64,000 nucleotides of DNA, from contig NZ_AP026978.1 of the NCBI RefSeq assembly GCF_027924405.1, forward strand, positions 806,001 through 870,000. Direction: 5' to 3'. This stretch comes from Nocardia sputorum (lineage in GTDB: Bacteria; Actinomycetota; Actinomycetes; Mycobacteriales; Mycobacteriaceae). The position numbers were made by a program, and so were the translations under genes. This document shows, one piece after another, positions 26,996-36,474 of the stretch (the first letter of the stretch is position 1; every line of letters begins with the position of its first letter). Under the pieces are notes generated by a model. That model ran no database searches. It worked only from the letters and a program-made list of their open reading frames with translations, and was not told the DNA's origin.

Positions 26996-28171
26996 ATGCG
27001 GATGCTGCACACCTCGGACTGGCACATCGGGCGCACGTTCCACGGGGTCGATCTGCTTGCCGACCAGGCTCGTTCACTGACCGCGATCGCGGAGCTGGTG
27101 GCCGAGGAGTCGGTCGACGTGGTGGTGCTCCCCGGTGACGTGTACGACCGGTCCATTCCCAGCGCCGACGCGATCGCGGTGTGCAACCGGGGATTCGAGG
27201 CGATCCGCGCCGCGGGCGCCCAGATCGTCGCCACCTCCGGCAATCACGATTCGCCCGCCCGTCTGGGCGCGGGAGCGAGTTTCGCCGCCGCGGGCGGGCT
27301 GCACCTGCGCACCACCGTGGCCGAGGCCGATCGCCCCGTCCTCCTGGCGGACGCGCACGGTCCGGTGGCGTTCTACGGCATCCCGTACTTGGAACCGGAG
27401 ATCACCCGCGCCGAACTCGAAGTGCCGCAGGCGCGCTCGCATGCCGAGATCCTGGACGCGGCCATGGCTCGGGTGCGTGCCGACATCGCGCGGCGTCCGG
27501 GGGTGCGGACGGTGGTGCTGGCGCACGCCTTCGTGGTCGGCGGGGAGGCCACCGGATCCGAGCGCTCCATTTCGGTCGGCGGTGTGGAGACGGTCCCGCT
27601 GGCCGCCTTCGACGGCATCGACTACGTGGCGCTCGGTCACTTGCATTCGCCGCAGACCCTCGCCGAGCAGGTCCGCTACTCCGGCTCGCCGCTGCCGTAT
27701 TCGTTCGGCGAGAACGCGCATCGGAAAGCGGTGTGGATCGTCGACTTGGACGCGTCCGGCTTACAAACGGTGCGGCGCCGGGATCTGCCGACGGTCCGGG
27801 GCCTGAGCAAACTGACCGGCACCCTGGACGAACTGTTGAACGGCGCGGAGTACGGAGCGGCCGAACAGCACTACGTGTCCGCCGTGCTCACCGACGTCGC
27901 CCGCCCGGTCGACGCCATGCGCAAACTGCGCGAGCGGTTCCCCTACGCCGTCCACGTCGAATGGGCGCGGCCCGAGGGGAGCCCGGAACTGCGCTACCGT
28001 GAGCGGGTGCACGGCCGCCGCGACATCGAAGTAGCCCGCAGTTTCCTCAGCGACGTCCGTGGCGCACCCAGCTCGAGCGAGATGACCTGGCTGGAGCGGG
28101 CGCTCTCGGCCGCCGTCGCCGAGCCGGAGCAGGTGTCCGCCGTGGCCGCCGCCGAGGAACTGACCGCATGA
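26996..28171 (+). CDS. sbcD: Nuclease SbcCD subunit D
   Basis: Mn-dependent calcineurin-type phosphoesterase subunit of the SbcCD (Mre11-Rad50-like) complex, which cuts hairpins and protein-blocked DNA ends. 391 residues, with all phosphoesterase motifs in order: SDWHIGR (8-14), GDVYDR, SGNHDSP, LAHAFVVGG and ALGHLHSPQ, then the DNA-capping domain. A weak -10 box just upstream suggests a leaderless start. sbcC follows after 34 bp. Confidence 0.96.
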   Translation: MRMLHTSDWHIGRTFHGVDLLADQARSLTAIAELVAEESVDVVVLPGDVYDRSIPSADAIAVCNRGFEAIRAAGAQIVATSGNHDSPARLGAGASFAAAGGLHLRTTVAEADRPVLLADAHGPVAFYGIPYLEPEITRAELEVPQARSHAEILDAAMARVRADIARRPGVRTVVLAHAFVVGGEATGSERSISVGGVETVPLAAFDGIDYVALGHLHSPQTLAEQVRYSGSPLPYSFGENAHRKAVWIVDLDASGLQTVRRRDLPTVRGLSKLTGTLDELLNGAEYGAAEQHYVSAVLTDVARPVDAMRKLRERFPYAVHVEWARPEGSPELRYRERVHGRRDIEVARSFLSDVRGAPSSSEMTWLERALSAAVAEPEQVSAVAAAEELTA

Positions 28172-28205
28172 GTGTCCCACCGAAGCCGGGCGTAGGCGCG
28201 GCGGC

Positions 28206-31200
28206 ATGAGGCTGCACAAGCTGGAGATGACCGCTTTCGGCCCGTACGCGGAGCCCACGGTCGTCGACTTCGACGCGCTCGGCGCCGACGGGTTGTTCCT
28301 CCTGCACGGCCAGACCGGGGCGGGAAAGACCACGGTGCTGGACGCCATCGCGTTCGCCCTCTACGGCCGGGTCCCCGGCGCGCGCGGGGAGAGCAAGCGA
28401 CTGCACTCCGATCATGCCCCGGAGCACACGCCGCCGCAGGTGATGCTGGAGGCGACCCTCGGCGGGCGGCGGCTGCGGCTGACCCGCAGCCCCGAGTTCC
28501 AGCGTCCCAAGCGCGACGGCACGGGCATGCGCACCATCAACCCGAAGGCGACGCTGACCTGGCTGGACGGCCGTGGGGAAAACCTGTCCCGGATACCGGA
28601 TATCGGGGAGGAGGTGTTGCGCCTGCTGGGCATGAGCGCCGATCAGTTCTTCCAGGTGGTGCTGCTGCCGCAGGGCGATTTCGCCCGCTTCCTGCGAGCC
28701 GACAACGAAGACCGCGAGAAGTTGCTCGAAAAGCTCTTCGACACCGGGCGTTTCGGCGCCGCCGAACAGTGGCTGGCCGACAAACGCCGCGCCGCCGAAG
28801 CGGATCTGGATGCTCGCACCGAGGGGATCAAGCGGCTGATCACCCAGGTGGGCATGGCGGCAGGCGTGGCGGATTCGGTCGGTACCACGGAATGCGTCGC
28901 TTGGTCCCAGGACCTGCTGGCCACCGCTCGCACGGATCTGGCCGCCGCCGGCACGGAAATGGAACGTTGCCAGCGGGAGTCGGCGCGCGTCCGGGAGCAG
29001 GCCGAACAGCAGCGTCGCCTGCATGAGCTGCGCCGTCGCATGAGCGCGGCACGCGCGCACCTCGACGACTACGCCGCGGGCGCCGATCGCCGGGCCGCAC
29101 TGCAAGCCGAGCTCGACCTCGCCCGCCGGGCCGCACCGGTCGCCGCGGCGATCGACGAAGCGCGTGCGGCGGTGCAGACCCAGCGTCTGCTCGACAGCGA
29201 AAAGCGCACAGCGGCCGAGCATCTCGCTGCGCGGCTGCGCGAGCCGGCGAGCGCCGAACTCGGCGGCGCGGAACTGCTGGATTCCGACGCCGCGCAGGTG
29301 CGCGACGACGCCGACCTCGACGCGGCGATCCAGCGCTGGAGCGCGCAGATCGGCGCGCTGGACGAAGTGCGGGCCGACGCCGCGACCGCCACCCGGCTCG
29401 GCGGCGAGATCGACGCGCTGCGCACCGAGGACGCGACGCTGGCCCGGCGCGTCACCGCGCTCACCGCCCGGCGCGACGAACTGCCCGCCGCGCGCACCGC
29501 GGCGGAGGCCAGGTTGCGAGAAGCGGCCGAAGCCGTGGCGGCCCTGCCGGGCATCACCGCGGAGACCGAACGACTGCAGGCCGCCGCGACGGCCGCGGTC
29601 GAACTGGCCGCCCGCCGCACCGCGCTCGACCACGCCCGCGTCGAGTTCGACGCCGCCCGCATCGCGCATCTCGACGCCCGAGAACTCGTCCTGGATCTGC
29701 GTGAGCGCAGGTTGAGCGGGATGGCGGCCGAACTGGCAGGCGAGCTGGTCGACGGCAGCCCTTGCGCGGTCTGCGGTTCCGCCGAACACCCCGCACCTGC
29801 CCGGCCCACCGCCACCGCAGTGTCCAAGGACGAGGAGGAGGCCGCTGCCGCGGCCGAGCGTGCCGCGGAGGACACCCGCGACCGCGCGCTGGCCCGCATC
29901 ACCGAGCTCGAGCGCGAGATCGAAGCGCTGGTCGCGCGCGGCGGCGATACCGATCGAGTCGAACTCGCCGCCGCCCTGCGCGCCGCCACCGACCGTTACG
30001 AGGACACCTCGGAGCTGGCCGCCGGCGCCGACGGACTGGAAGCCGAAGTGACCCGCTTGCGCGAGGACGAGGCACGCCTGCACGAGGAGTTGCGCGCGTC
30101 CGAAGCCCGTCGCGGCGCGGTGGCCGCAACCATCGTCTCCGGCGAGACTCGCCTGGCCGAACTCACCGAACGGCTGCGCACCGCGGCGGGCGCCGACCAG
30201 ACCATCGACCGCCGCCGCGCCCGGCTGGCCGCGCTGGTCACGGAGGCGACCGCCCTGCGCGATGCCCGCGCCGAAGCGGTGGCGGCCCGTGAGCAGGTGT
30301 CGGCGATCGCCGCCCGAGTCGAAAGTCTGGCAGGTGCAGCTGGTTTCGTACCGGAGGGCGAGTTCGGCGGTCCGCTGTCCGCTTCTGCAGCGGCCGGCGT
30401 GGCGGACGCGCCCAGTACAGGTTCGATCCCGGGTTCGGGCGACACGGAAGCCGCCGCATCCGGAGCCACCGGCGCGAAGGATCCGGTGCGCCGCACGGCC
30501 GACATTCAGGTCACCGCCGCCCGAGACGATGTCGCGCTCTTGACCGCTTACGCGAAGGTGGTCGCCGCCGCGTCGCGCAGCCCGCAGCAGCAGGCCGAGA
30601 CGGAAGCGGAACTGGTGGCCGCCGACCGTGCCCGTGCCGCGGCCGAAGCGGTGCTGGCGGAACCGGAGATCCGCGCGGCGGCCGAGCAGGAACCCGGCGA
30701 CCCGGCCGAGCTCGACGCGCTCGTGGCGGCCGCGCAAGCAGCGCTGAACGCGGCGGTGGCCGCCCATGCGGAGGCGAGCAGGCGGGCGAGCCAGCTCGAG
30801 GAGCTCGGTGGCCAGCTCTGGGCCGCCGTGGACCGGATCGCCCCCGCACAGCAAGCGTTCGAGGAACTGAACGGTCTCGCCGACGTGGTCGCCGGACGCG
30901 GCGCGAACAACCGCCGCATGTCCCTGCACTCCTACGTCCTGGCCGCCCGCCTGGAGGAAGTCGCCCAGGCGGGATCGCTGCGGCTGCGCAGGATGTCCGG
31001 CGGACGGTACGAGTTCGTCCACTCGGACAAGGCCGGTCCGCGCGGCCGCCGGGGCGGGCTCGGGCTGGACATCCGGGACGATTACACCGGCGCCATCCGC
31101 CCGGCCAAGACGCTCTCCGGTGGCGAAACCTTTATGGCCTCGCTGTCGTTGGCGCTCGGCCTGGCCGACACCGTCGCCGCCGAATCCGGTGGCCTGGTAT

Positions 31201-31406
31201 TGGACACCTTGTTCATCGACGAGGGTTTCGGCGGCCTGGACGCCGACACCTTGGACGCCGTGATGGGCGTGCTGGACGACCTCCGTGCCGGCGGCCGGGT
31301 AGTCGGCGTGGTCAGTCACGTGGACGAGATGCGCCAACGCATTCCCAGCCGCCTGCACGTCCTCCGTGGCCGCGACGGCTCCCACCTCCAGGCGACCATC
31401 GCCTGA
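28206..31406 (+). CDS. sbcC: Nuclease SbcCD subunit C (SMC-like ATPase)
   Basis: 1066 residues. The N-terminal ATPase half has Walker A GQTGAGKT at 35-42; long antiparallel coiled coils meet at a zinc hook CAVC (Cys520 and Cys523); the C-terminal half has the ABC signature LSGGET at 970-975 and Walker B LFIDEGFGGLD. It holds DNA ends and drives SbcD by ATP hydrolysis. The coding strand is alanine/arginine/glutamate-rich, which creates a full-length antisense open frame that is not a gene. Convergent with ogt, 26 bp apart. Confidence 0.96.
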   Translation: MRLHKLEMTAFGPYAEPTVVDFDALGADGLFLLHGQTGAGKTTVLDAIAFALYGRVPGARGESKRLHSDHAPEHTPPQVMLEATLGGRRLRLTRSPEFQRPKRDGTGMRTINPKATLTWLDGRGENLSRIPDIGEEVLRLLGMSADQFFQVVLLPQGDFARFLRADNEDREKLLEKLFDTGRFGAAEQWLADKRRAAEADLDARTEGIKRLITQVGMAAGVADSVGTTECVAWSQDLLATARTDLAAAGTEMERCQRESARVREQAEQQRRLHELRRRMSAARAHLDDYAAGADRRAALQAELDLARRAAPVAAAIDEARAAVQTQRLLDSEKRTAAEHLAARLREPASAELGGAELLDSDAAQVRDDADLDAAIQRWSAQIGALDEVRADAATATRLGGEIDALRTEDATLARRVTALTARRDELPAARTAAEARLREAAEAVAALPGITAETERLQAAATAAVELAARRTALDHARVEFDAARIAHLDARELVLDLRERRLSGMAAELAGELVDGSPCAVCGSAEHPAPARPTATAVSKDEEEAAAAAERAAEDTRDRALARITELEREIEALVARGGDTDRVELAAALRAATDRYEDTSELAAGADGLEAEVTRLREDEARLHEELRASEARRGAVAATIVSGETRLAELTERLRTAAGADQTIDRRRARLAALVTEATALRDARAEAVAAREQVSAIAARVESLAGAAGFVPEGEFGGPLSASAAAGVADAPSTGSIPGSGDTEAAASGATGAKDPVRRTADIQVTAARDDVALLTAYAKVVAAASRSPQQQAETEAELVAADRARAAAEAVLAEPEIRAAAEQEPGDPAELDALVAAAQAALNAAVAAHAEASRRASQLEELGGQLWAAVDRIAPAQQAFEELNGLADVVAGRGANNRRMSLHSYVLAARLEEVAQAGSLRLRRMSGGRYEFVHSDKAGPRGRRGGLGLDIRDDYTGAIRPAKTLSGGETFMASLSLALGLADTVAAESGGLVLDTLFIDEGFGGLDADTLDAVMGVLDDLRAGGRVVGVVSHVDEMRQRIPSRLHVLRGRDGSHLQATIA

Positions 31407-31432
31407 GGGTGGGCCGCTCCGCCGCTGGCGGC

Positions 31433-31975
31433 TCATCCTTCGTGGTCGAGCAGCCACCGCTTCACCGGCAAACCCCAACGGAAGCCGCCGAGTGCGCCCC
31501 CGATGCGGAGTATTCGGTGACAGGGCACGAAGAGGGCGGCGGCGTTGCGGGCGCAGGCGTTGGCCGCGGCGCGCGTGGCATCGGGGCGACCGGCGCGGGC
31601 GGCGAATTCGGTGTAGGTGAGCGGGCTGCCCGCCGGGACGGCGCGGAGTACGTCCCAGGCGTGCACGAGGAACTCTCCCGACCGCTGGCGCACCGGAATC
31701 GGGTCGATCGCGGTGAGGTCGCCTTCATGATAGGCGGTGACCGCGCCGGTCACCTCGCCCAGCGAATCTCGTCGCCGTAACCCGCCGGGGCGCAGGGCGG
31801 GGTGGATCAGACCGCGCAGGTTCTCCGCGTCGGAGGTCCAGCCGGAGGCGAGGACCGCGCCGTCGGAGTCGACGAGCGTGGTGAACGGTCCGAGCGGGGT
31901 CTCCGTGACGGCGAAATCCGCTGTGCTGGTCGACGTGCCGACGATCTCGGTGTGGACGGCGATGCTTGCGTTCAT
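31433..31975 (-). CDS. ogt: Methylated-DNA-protein-cysteine methyltransferase
   Basis: 180 residues. The acceptor cysteine is Cys152 in FVPCHRIL, preceded by the Asn-hinge/HTH segment RAAANACARNAAA; SPLTYTEFAARAGRP starts the DNA-binding domain. It transfers O6-alkyl groups from guanine to itself. Its ATG overlaps the ada-alkA stop by 4 nt, so both are made from one mRNA: an adaptive-response pair. Confidence 0.96.
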   Translation of the reverse strand: MNASIAVHTEIVGTSTSTADFAVTETPLGPFTTLVDSDGAVLASGWTSDAENLRGLIHPALRPGGLRRRDSLGEVTGAVTAYHEGDLTAIDPIPVRQRSGEFLVHAWDVLRAVPAGSPLTYTEFAARAGRPDATRAAANACARNAAALFVPCHRILRIGGALGGFRWGLPVKRWLLDHEG

Positions 31976-33600
31976 GATTCGTCACTGCCTTTCGTGGTGG
32001 CGAGCGCGGGGATATCGAAAGGTGTGGCGCGGCTGGCCAGCGCCGCTTTCCACAAGTGCATGGACAGATACGACCGCCACGGCGCCCAGCGAGCGGTGTC
32101 CGTGAGATCGATGCCGAGCAGGCTCGCGCCGCGGCGGACGACCAGGTCGGTGCCGAGCAGGACGTCCGGATCGGCGAGCAGGCGCATCGTCACATAGTCC
32201 GCTGTCCACGGTCCGACGCCGTCCAGCGCGAGCAGGTCGCGGCGCAGGTCGGCGGCGGTGCGTCCTTGGTGCAGCAGCAGGTCGCCGGACGCGAGTGCCT
32301 CGGCGGCCGCGATGACGGAACGGATGCGCCGCGCCGGTCCGGTCAACACCTCGGCGCCCCGCTCGGCGATCACCTCGGGTGCGGGGAACAGCAACGGGAT
32401 CGGCCCGTCCACCCGCTCGCCGAGCGCCTCCACCAGCCGCGCCGTGTGCGTGGCCGCGGCGGACACCGAGATCTGCTGCCCGATCATCGTGCGCAGCAGG
32501 AGTTCCGGTCCGTCCACGCACCCGGGCACCCGGATACCCGGCGTGAACGACGGGCCCGCGTCGAGTGCAGACAGCTCGGCCGAGGGTTCGCTCTCGGGCG
32601 GCGAGCCCGCCCCCGCATCCGGCAGGTCCTCGGCGGCACGCTCCGGCAGGCGGTTCCCGGAGGCCCCGCGCGCCGCGGGCCCGGCACCGAGCGCTTCGTC
32701 GATCCCGACCGGATCGGCGTCCAGATCCAGCAGGTGCCGCAGTCTGGTCACCGTCGGCGCGAGATCGCGCATGTCGTGCAGGGACAGTTCCGCCCGCACG
32801 TGGTCGCGCTGGAAGCTCAGTCGCGCGGTGGCGTGCCCGTGCGGCGTGCGCAGGTTCCTGGTGTAGGCACGGTTCTCCCACAATTCCATGCCCGGTACGG
32901 CGTGTGCGGACAGGAACCATTCCAGCCAGGCCCGGTCCAGCGGCTCCCGATAGGGCAGCCGCAGCGTGAGCGACCCGCTGCCGGCCTGCGCCGGGCGCGT
33001 GGGGGCGGCGGTTTTCGCGCGCTGTGCCTCGAGCCGCATGGTGGTGGGGCTGACCGCGAACACCTCGCGCACCGTGTCGTTGAACTGACGGATGGAGGCG
33101 AAACCCGCCGCGAACGCGATATCGGACATGGGCATCGCGGTGGTCTGGATCAGCAGCCGCGCGGTATGCGCTCGGTGCGCCCGGGCCAGCGCCAGTGGCC
33201 CCGCGCCGAGTTCGGTGGTCAGCACCCGGGTGAGCTGCCGCTGCGAGTAGCCGAGCGTGGCGGCCAGCCCCGGTACGCCGGCCCGCTCGACCACGCCGTC
33301 ACCGATCAATCGCATCGCCCGCGCGGCCAGATCCGCCCTCGTGTTCCACAGCGGCGAACCGGGCGCCGCGTCCGGCAGGCAGCGGCGGCAGGCGCGGTAG
33401 CCCGCCTGCTGCGCCGCAGCGGCGGTCGGCAGGAACGTCACGTTGGCCCGCTTCGGCGTAATCGCCGGACACGAAGGGCGGCAATAGATTCCGGTGGTCC
33501 GCACCGCGGTGAAGAATTGCCCGTCGAATCGAGAGTCCCGGGTCGACACCGCCCGGTAGCAACGTTCGAAATCAAATGCCGTGATCGTCACGCCCACCAC
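31972..33600 (-). CDS. Ada-AlkA fusion: methyl-sensing regulator/DNA glycosylase
   Basis: 542 residues in three parts. An Ada zinc domain has Cys40, Cys44, Cys71 and Cys74 (YCRPSCP ... ACRRCLP); Cys40 would be the methyl-phosphotriester acceptor. An AraC-type HTH pair follows (about 88-195). The C-terminal AlkA 3-methyladenine glycosylase (about 215-540) carries the helix-hairpin-helix LDGVGPWTADYVTM and a catalytic Asp in VLLGTDLVV. A low-complexity insert (about 300-350) interrupts the AlkA part. It starts at one of two adjacent GTGs. It probably activates its own operon with ogt on alkylation. Confidence 0.93.
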   Translation of the reverse strand: MVGVTITAFDFERCYRAVSTRDSRFDGQFFTAVRTTGIYCRPSCPAITPKRANVTFLPTAAAAQQAGYRACRRCLPDAAPGSPLWNTRADLAARAMRLIGDGVVERAGVPGLAATLGYSQRQLTRVLTTELGAGPLALARAHRAHTARLLIQTTAMPMSDIAFAAGFASIRQFNDTVREVFAVSPTTMRLEAQRAKTAAPTRPAQAGSGSLTLRLPYREPLDRAWLEWFLSAHAVPGMELWENRAYTRNLRTPHGHATARLSFQRDHVRAELSLHDMRDLAPTVTRLRHLLDLDADPVGIDEALGAGPAARGASGNRLPERAAEDLPDAGAGSPPESEPSAELSALDAGPSFTPGIRVPGCVDGPELLLRTMIGQQISVSAAATHTARLVEALGERVDGPIPLLFPAPEVIAERGAEVLTGPARRIRSVIAAAEALASGDLLLHQGRTAADLRRDLLALDGVGPWTADYVTMRLLADPDVLLGTDLVVRRGASLLGIDLTDTARWAPWRSYLSMHLWKAALASRATPFDIPALATTKGSDES

Positions 33601-33758
33601 AATGGCAGCTGCGGCGAACCCGTGCTAGCGGAAATCAGCCACTATCGCGGGGGGTGGTCACCACCTCACACAACGGTCATGACATCGCACAGTTGCCGCC
33701 TGGTCGGCGGTTGTGGCGACTACCAAAGCGGTGTGTGGCGGCTCGGCCGGAAATCTTT

Positions 33759-34019
33759 TCAGCAGCACCGGTTGGTCGGATTGCGATCCGCCTCGGCATG
33801 CCGCTGCCGCCAGTACTCCCGCTCGGTCGGCACGGGGTGGTCCGGATGCCTGCGCCGCAGGTGCTCGACGTAGCGCTGGTAATCCCGGCCCCCGAGGATC
33901 GAGTCGAACCACCAGACGCCCGCCCGGAGGCCGTCGCCACACACGCGGGCCGCGGCGCGCAGCCGGGCGCCGACCGGTCGCGCGGACCGGTCGGCGCCCC
34001 GGTTCGAGGAGTCGCTCAT
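33759..34019 (-). CDS. YbdD/YjiX family protein
   Basis: 86 residues. The core GVWWFDSILGGRDYQRYVEHLRRRHPDHPVPTEREYWR is the YbdD/YjiX signature, with D and H residues and a final cysteine pair. The partner of CstA-type carriers in E. coli (BtsT-YjiX, CstA-YbdD) needed for pyruvate or peptide uptake. The ATG overlaps the cstA stop (ATGA). Confidence 0.93.
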   Translation of the reverse strand: MSDSSNRGADRSARPVGARLRAAARVCGDGLRAGVWWFDSILGGRDYQRYVEHLRRRHPDHPVPTEREYWRQRHAEADRNPTNRCC

Positions 34020-36274
34020 TGCGCGTGGACGTGTGCCGCGCCGGAAGCGCGCACCTTTCCGTTCGCGATCAACTCGTCCCACTGCTTCTGGACTTCCCTC
34101 TCCGCCGCGGTGGCGACGAATCCGCTGGGCGCGAAGATCTTCGACGGCTGCTCCGGCGTCTCGGTGGTCGTCGCCTCCCCGGAGCGCCAGGCGCGGTAGG
34201 CCACCACCGCGCCGACCACCGCCACGATCAGCACCAGCACCGCGAACACGATCGACAGCGTGCCCTGGATGAAGGTGTTGCGCACGATCGCGGTCATGTC
34301 GTCCTGGGTCTTCGCCGTCAGGCACAGCTTCCCGGCGTCCTGCGCGGCCTGGCAGATGCTGTGCTGCTTCCAGTAGCCGAGCTTCGGATCGGCGGAGAAG
34401 ATCTTCTGCCACGACGCGGTCATGGTCACCAGCAGGTCCCAGACCAGCGGAATCCCCGGGATCCAGGCCCATTTCGCAAGGCCCTTCTTCACCACGATCA
34501 CCAGCACCACGGTCAGCGCGATGGCCGCGAGCAACTGGTTGGCGATGCCGAACAGCGGGAACAGCGTGTTGATGCCGCCCAGCGGGTCGGTGACGCCCAT
34601 CAGCAGGATCGAGCCCCAGGCCGCGACCACGACGGCCGAGCACAGCCACGCGCCCACCCGCCAGGACGGATCGCGGAACTTCTTCGCCGCGCCGCCGAAG
34701 TTGCCCAGCGCGTCCGAGAGCATGAACCGCGCCACGCGGGTGCCCGCGTCGATCGTGGTGAGGATGAACAAGGCCTCGAACATGATCGCGAAGTGGTACC
34801 AGAACGACTTCATGCTCGCGCCGCCGAGGAACTGGTGGAATACCTCGGAGATGCCGACCGCCAGCGTCGGCGCGCCGCCCGTGCGCGAGATGATCGACGA
34901 TTCGCCGACGTCGCTCGCGGCCTGGCTGAAGTCCGCCGGAGTCACCGCGGGCCCGCTCAGCCCGAGGCTGTTGGTGTAGGCCGCGGCTTTCTCCGCGGTG
35001 CCGCCGGTGAGACCGACCGGCGCGTTCATCGCGAAGTACAGGTGCTGGTCGATGATCGAGGCGGTGATGATGGCCATGACCGCGACGAACGACTCCATCA
35101 GCATGCCGCCGTAGCCGATCATCCGCGCGTGCGATTCCTTCTCCAGCAGCTTCGGCGTGGTGCCGGAGGAGACCAGCGCGTGGAAACCGCTCAGCGCGCC
35201 GCAGGCGATGGTGATGAACAGGAACGGGAACAGAGAGCCCGCGAAGGCCGGTCCGGTGCCGCTGGAGGCGAACGACGAGACCGCGGGCGCCTGCAGCACC
35301 GGCAGCGTGACCAGGATGCCGACCGCGAGCAGCACGATGGTGCCGACCTTCATGAACGTCGACAGGTAGTCGCGCGGCGCCAGCAGCAGCCACACCGGAA
35401 GCACCGAGGCGACGAAGCCGTAGGCGATCAGCAGCCACGAGATGGTCACCGGCGAGAGTGTGAACCAGTCCGCGCCCCAGTCGGTTTCGGAGACCCAGCC
35501 GCCGCCCACGATGGCCAATAGCAGCAGCGCGAACCCGATCACGGAGACCTCGCCGACCTTGCCCGGCCGCAGGAACCGCAGGTACACACCCATGAACAGG
35601 GCGATCGGAATGGTCATGCCGATCGAGAAGACGCCCCACGGGCTGTGCGCGAGCGCGTTGACGACCACCAGCGCGAGCACCGCCAGCAGGATCATCATGA
35701 TCACCAGGACGCCCACGATGGCCGACCAGCCGCCGATCACGCCCAGCTCGTCGCGGGCCATCTGCCCGAGGCTGCGCCCGCGCCGCTTCATCGAAACCCA
35801 CAGCACCAGGTAGTCCTGCACGGCGCCGGCCAGCGCCACGCCGACCACGATCCAGATGGTCCCCGGCAGGTAGCCCATCTGCGCGGCCAGCACCGGTCCG
35901 ACCAGCGGACCCGCGCCCGCGATGGCGGCGAAGTGGTGCCCGTAGAGCACCCGCCGGTCCATCGGCATGTAGTCCTTGCCGTTCTCCAGGATCTCGGCGG
36001 GCGTGGCCAGGTCGTCGCGCGGTTTGACGATCTTGCGTTCGATGAACCTGGCGTAGAACCGATACGCGATGACGTAGGTGCACACCGCCGCGATCACGAT
36101 CCACACCGCGTTCACCGATTCGCCCCGCGAGATGGCGAGCACCGCCCAAGCTATGGCGCCGAGCGCGGCGATCCCGGCGAAGATCAATTTCTTGGCGGGG
36201 GTGATCGGGGACTTGTCGACCACGCCGACGGGCGGCAGATCGGGATCGGTCCGCAGATATTCGATTGTCGCCAT
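34016..36274 (-). CDS. cstA: CstA-family carbon starvation transporter
   Basis: 752 residues, about 16-18 predicted membrane helices. The CstA core is clear: RRVLYGHHFAAIAGAGPLVGPVLAAQMGYLPG near residue 105, GALSGFHALVSSGTTPK and TIDAGTRVARFML. It imports peptides and/or pyruvate. The start at 36274 follows ACAGGAGAG; a 786-residue frame upstream lacks such a site. Translationally coupled to the YbdD-like gene. Divergent from the ABC sugar importer; the 200-bp gap contains both promoters. Confidence 0.95.
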   Translation of the reverse strand: MATIEYLRTDPDLPPVGVVDKSPITPAKKLIFAGIAALGAIAWAVLAISRGESVNAVWIVIAAVCTYVIAYRFYARFIERKIVKPRDDLATPAEILENGKDYMPMDRRVLYGHHFAAIAGAGPLVGPVLAAQMGYLPGTIWIVVGVALAGAVQDYLVLWVSMKRRGRSLGQMARDELGVIGGWSAIVGVLVIMMILLAVLALVVVNALAHSPWGVFSIGMTIPIALFMGVYLRFLRPGKVGEVSVIGFALLLLAIVGGGWVSETDWGADWFTLSPVTISWLLIAYGFVASVLPVWLLLAPRDYLSTFMKVGTIVLLAVGILVTLPVLQAPAVSSFASSGTGPAFAGSLFPFLFITIACGALSGFHALVSSGTTPKLLEKESHARMIGYGGMLMESFVAVMAIITASIIDQHLYFAMNAPVGLTGGTAEKAAAYTNSLGLSGPAVTPADFSQAASDVGESSIISRTGGAPTLAVGISEVFHQFLGGASMKSFWYHFAIMFEALFILTTIDAGTRVARFMLSDALGNFGGAAKKFRDPSWRVGAWLCSAVVVAAWGSILLMGVTDPLGGINTLFPLFGIANQLLAAIALTVVLVIVVKKGLAKWAWIPGIPLVWDLLVTMTASWQKIFSADPKLGYWKQHSICQAAQDAGKLCLTAKTQDDMTAIVRNTFIQGTLSIVFAVLVLIVAVVGAVVAYRAWRSGEATTTETPEQPSKIFAPSGFVATAAEREVQKQWDELIANGKVRASGAAHVHAQ

Positions 36275-36474
36275 CTGCCTACTCTCCTGTAAAACGCGCA
36301 GGATCTTGCTGAAACACGTGACAACGTATCCGATCGATGAGCGCCGTCGTGCCGATTCCGGACGCCGGACGGTCACCGTGAAATATTGTTCATGTGTCGG
36401 CCGTCACCACGTGATTGCCGAACGTATGCTGCCATGCGGTTCGAAGAGCTCCACATCCGCCCCGGAGGAGGGCT

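Noticed and set aside
28047..31478. A 1143-codon open frame antisense to sbcC
   Set aside because: The sense frame encodes a complete SbcC with all motifs. The antisense frame is open because GC-rich third positions leave few stop codons, and it has no ribosome-binding site or recognisable domain.
33713..36149. Long open frames overlapping cstA on both strands
   Set aside because: CstA is complete in its own frame with membrane helices and a strong ribosome-binding site; the others are shadows. Only the last 87 codons of one minus-strand frame (the YbdD-like gene) are real.
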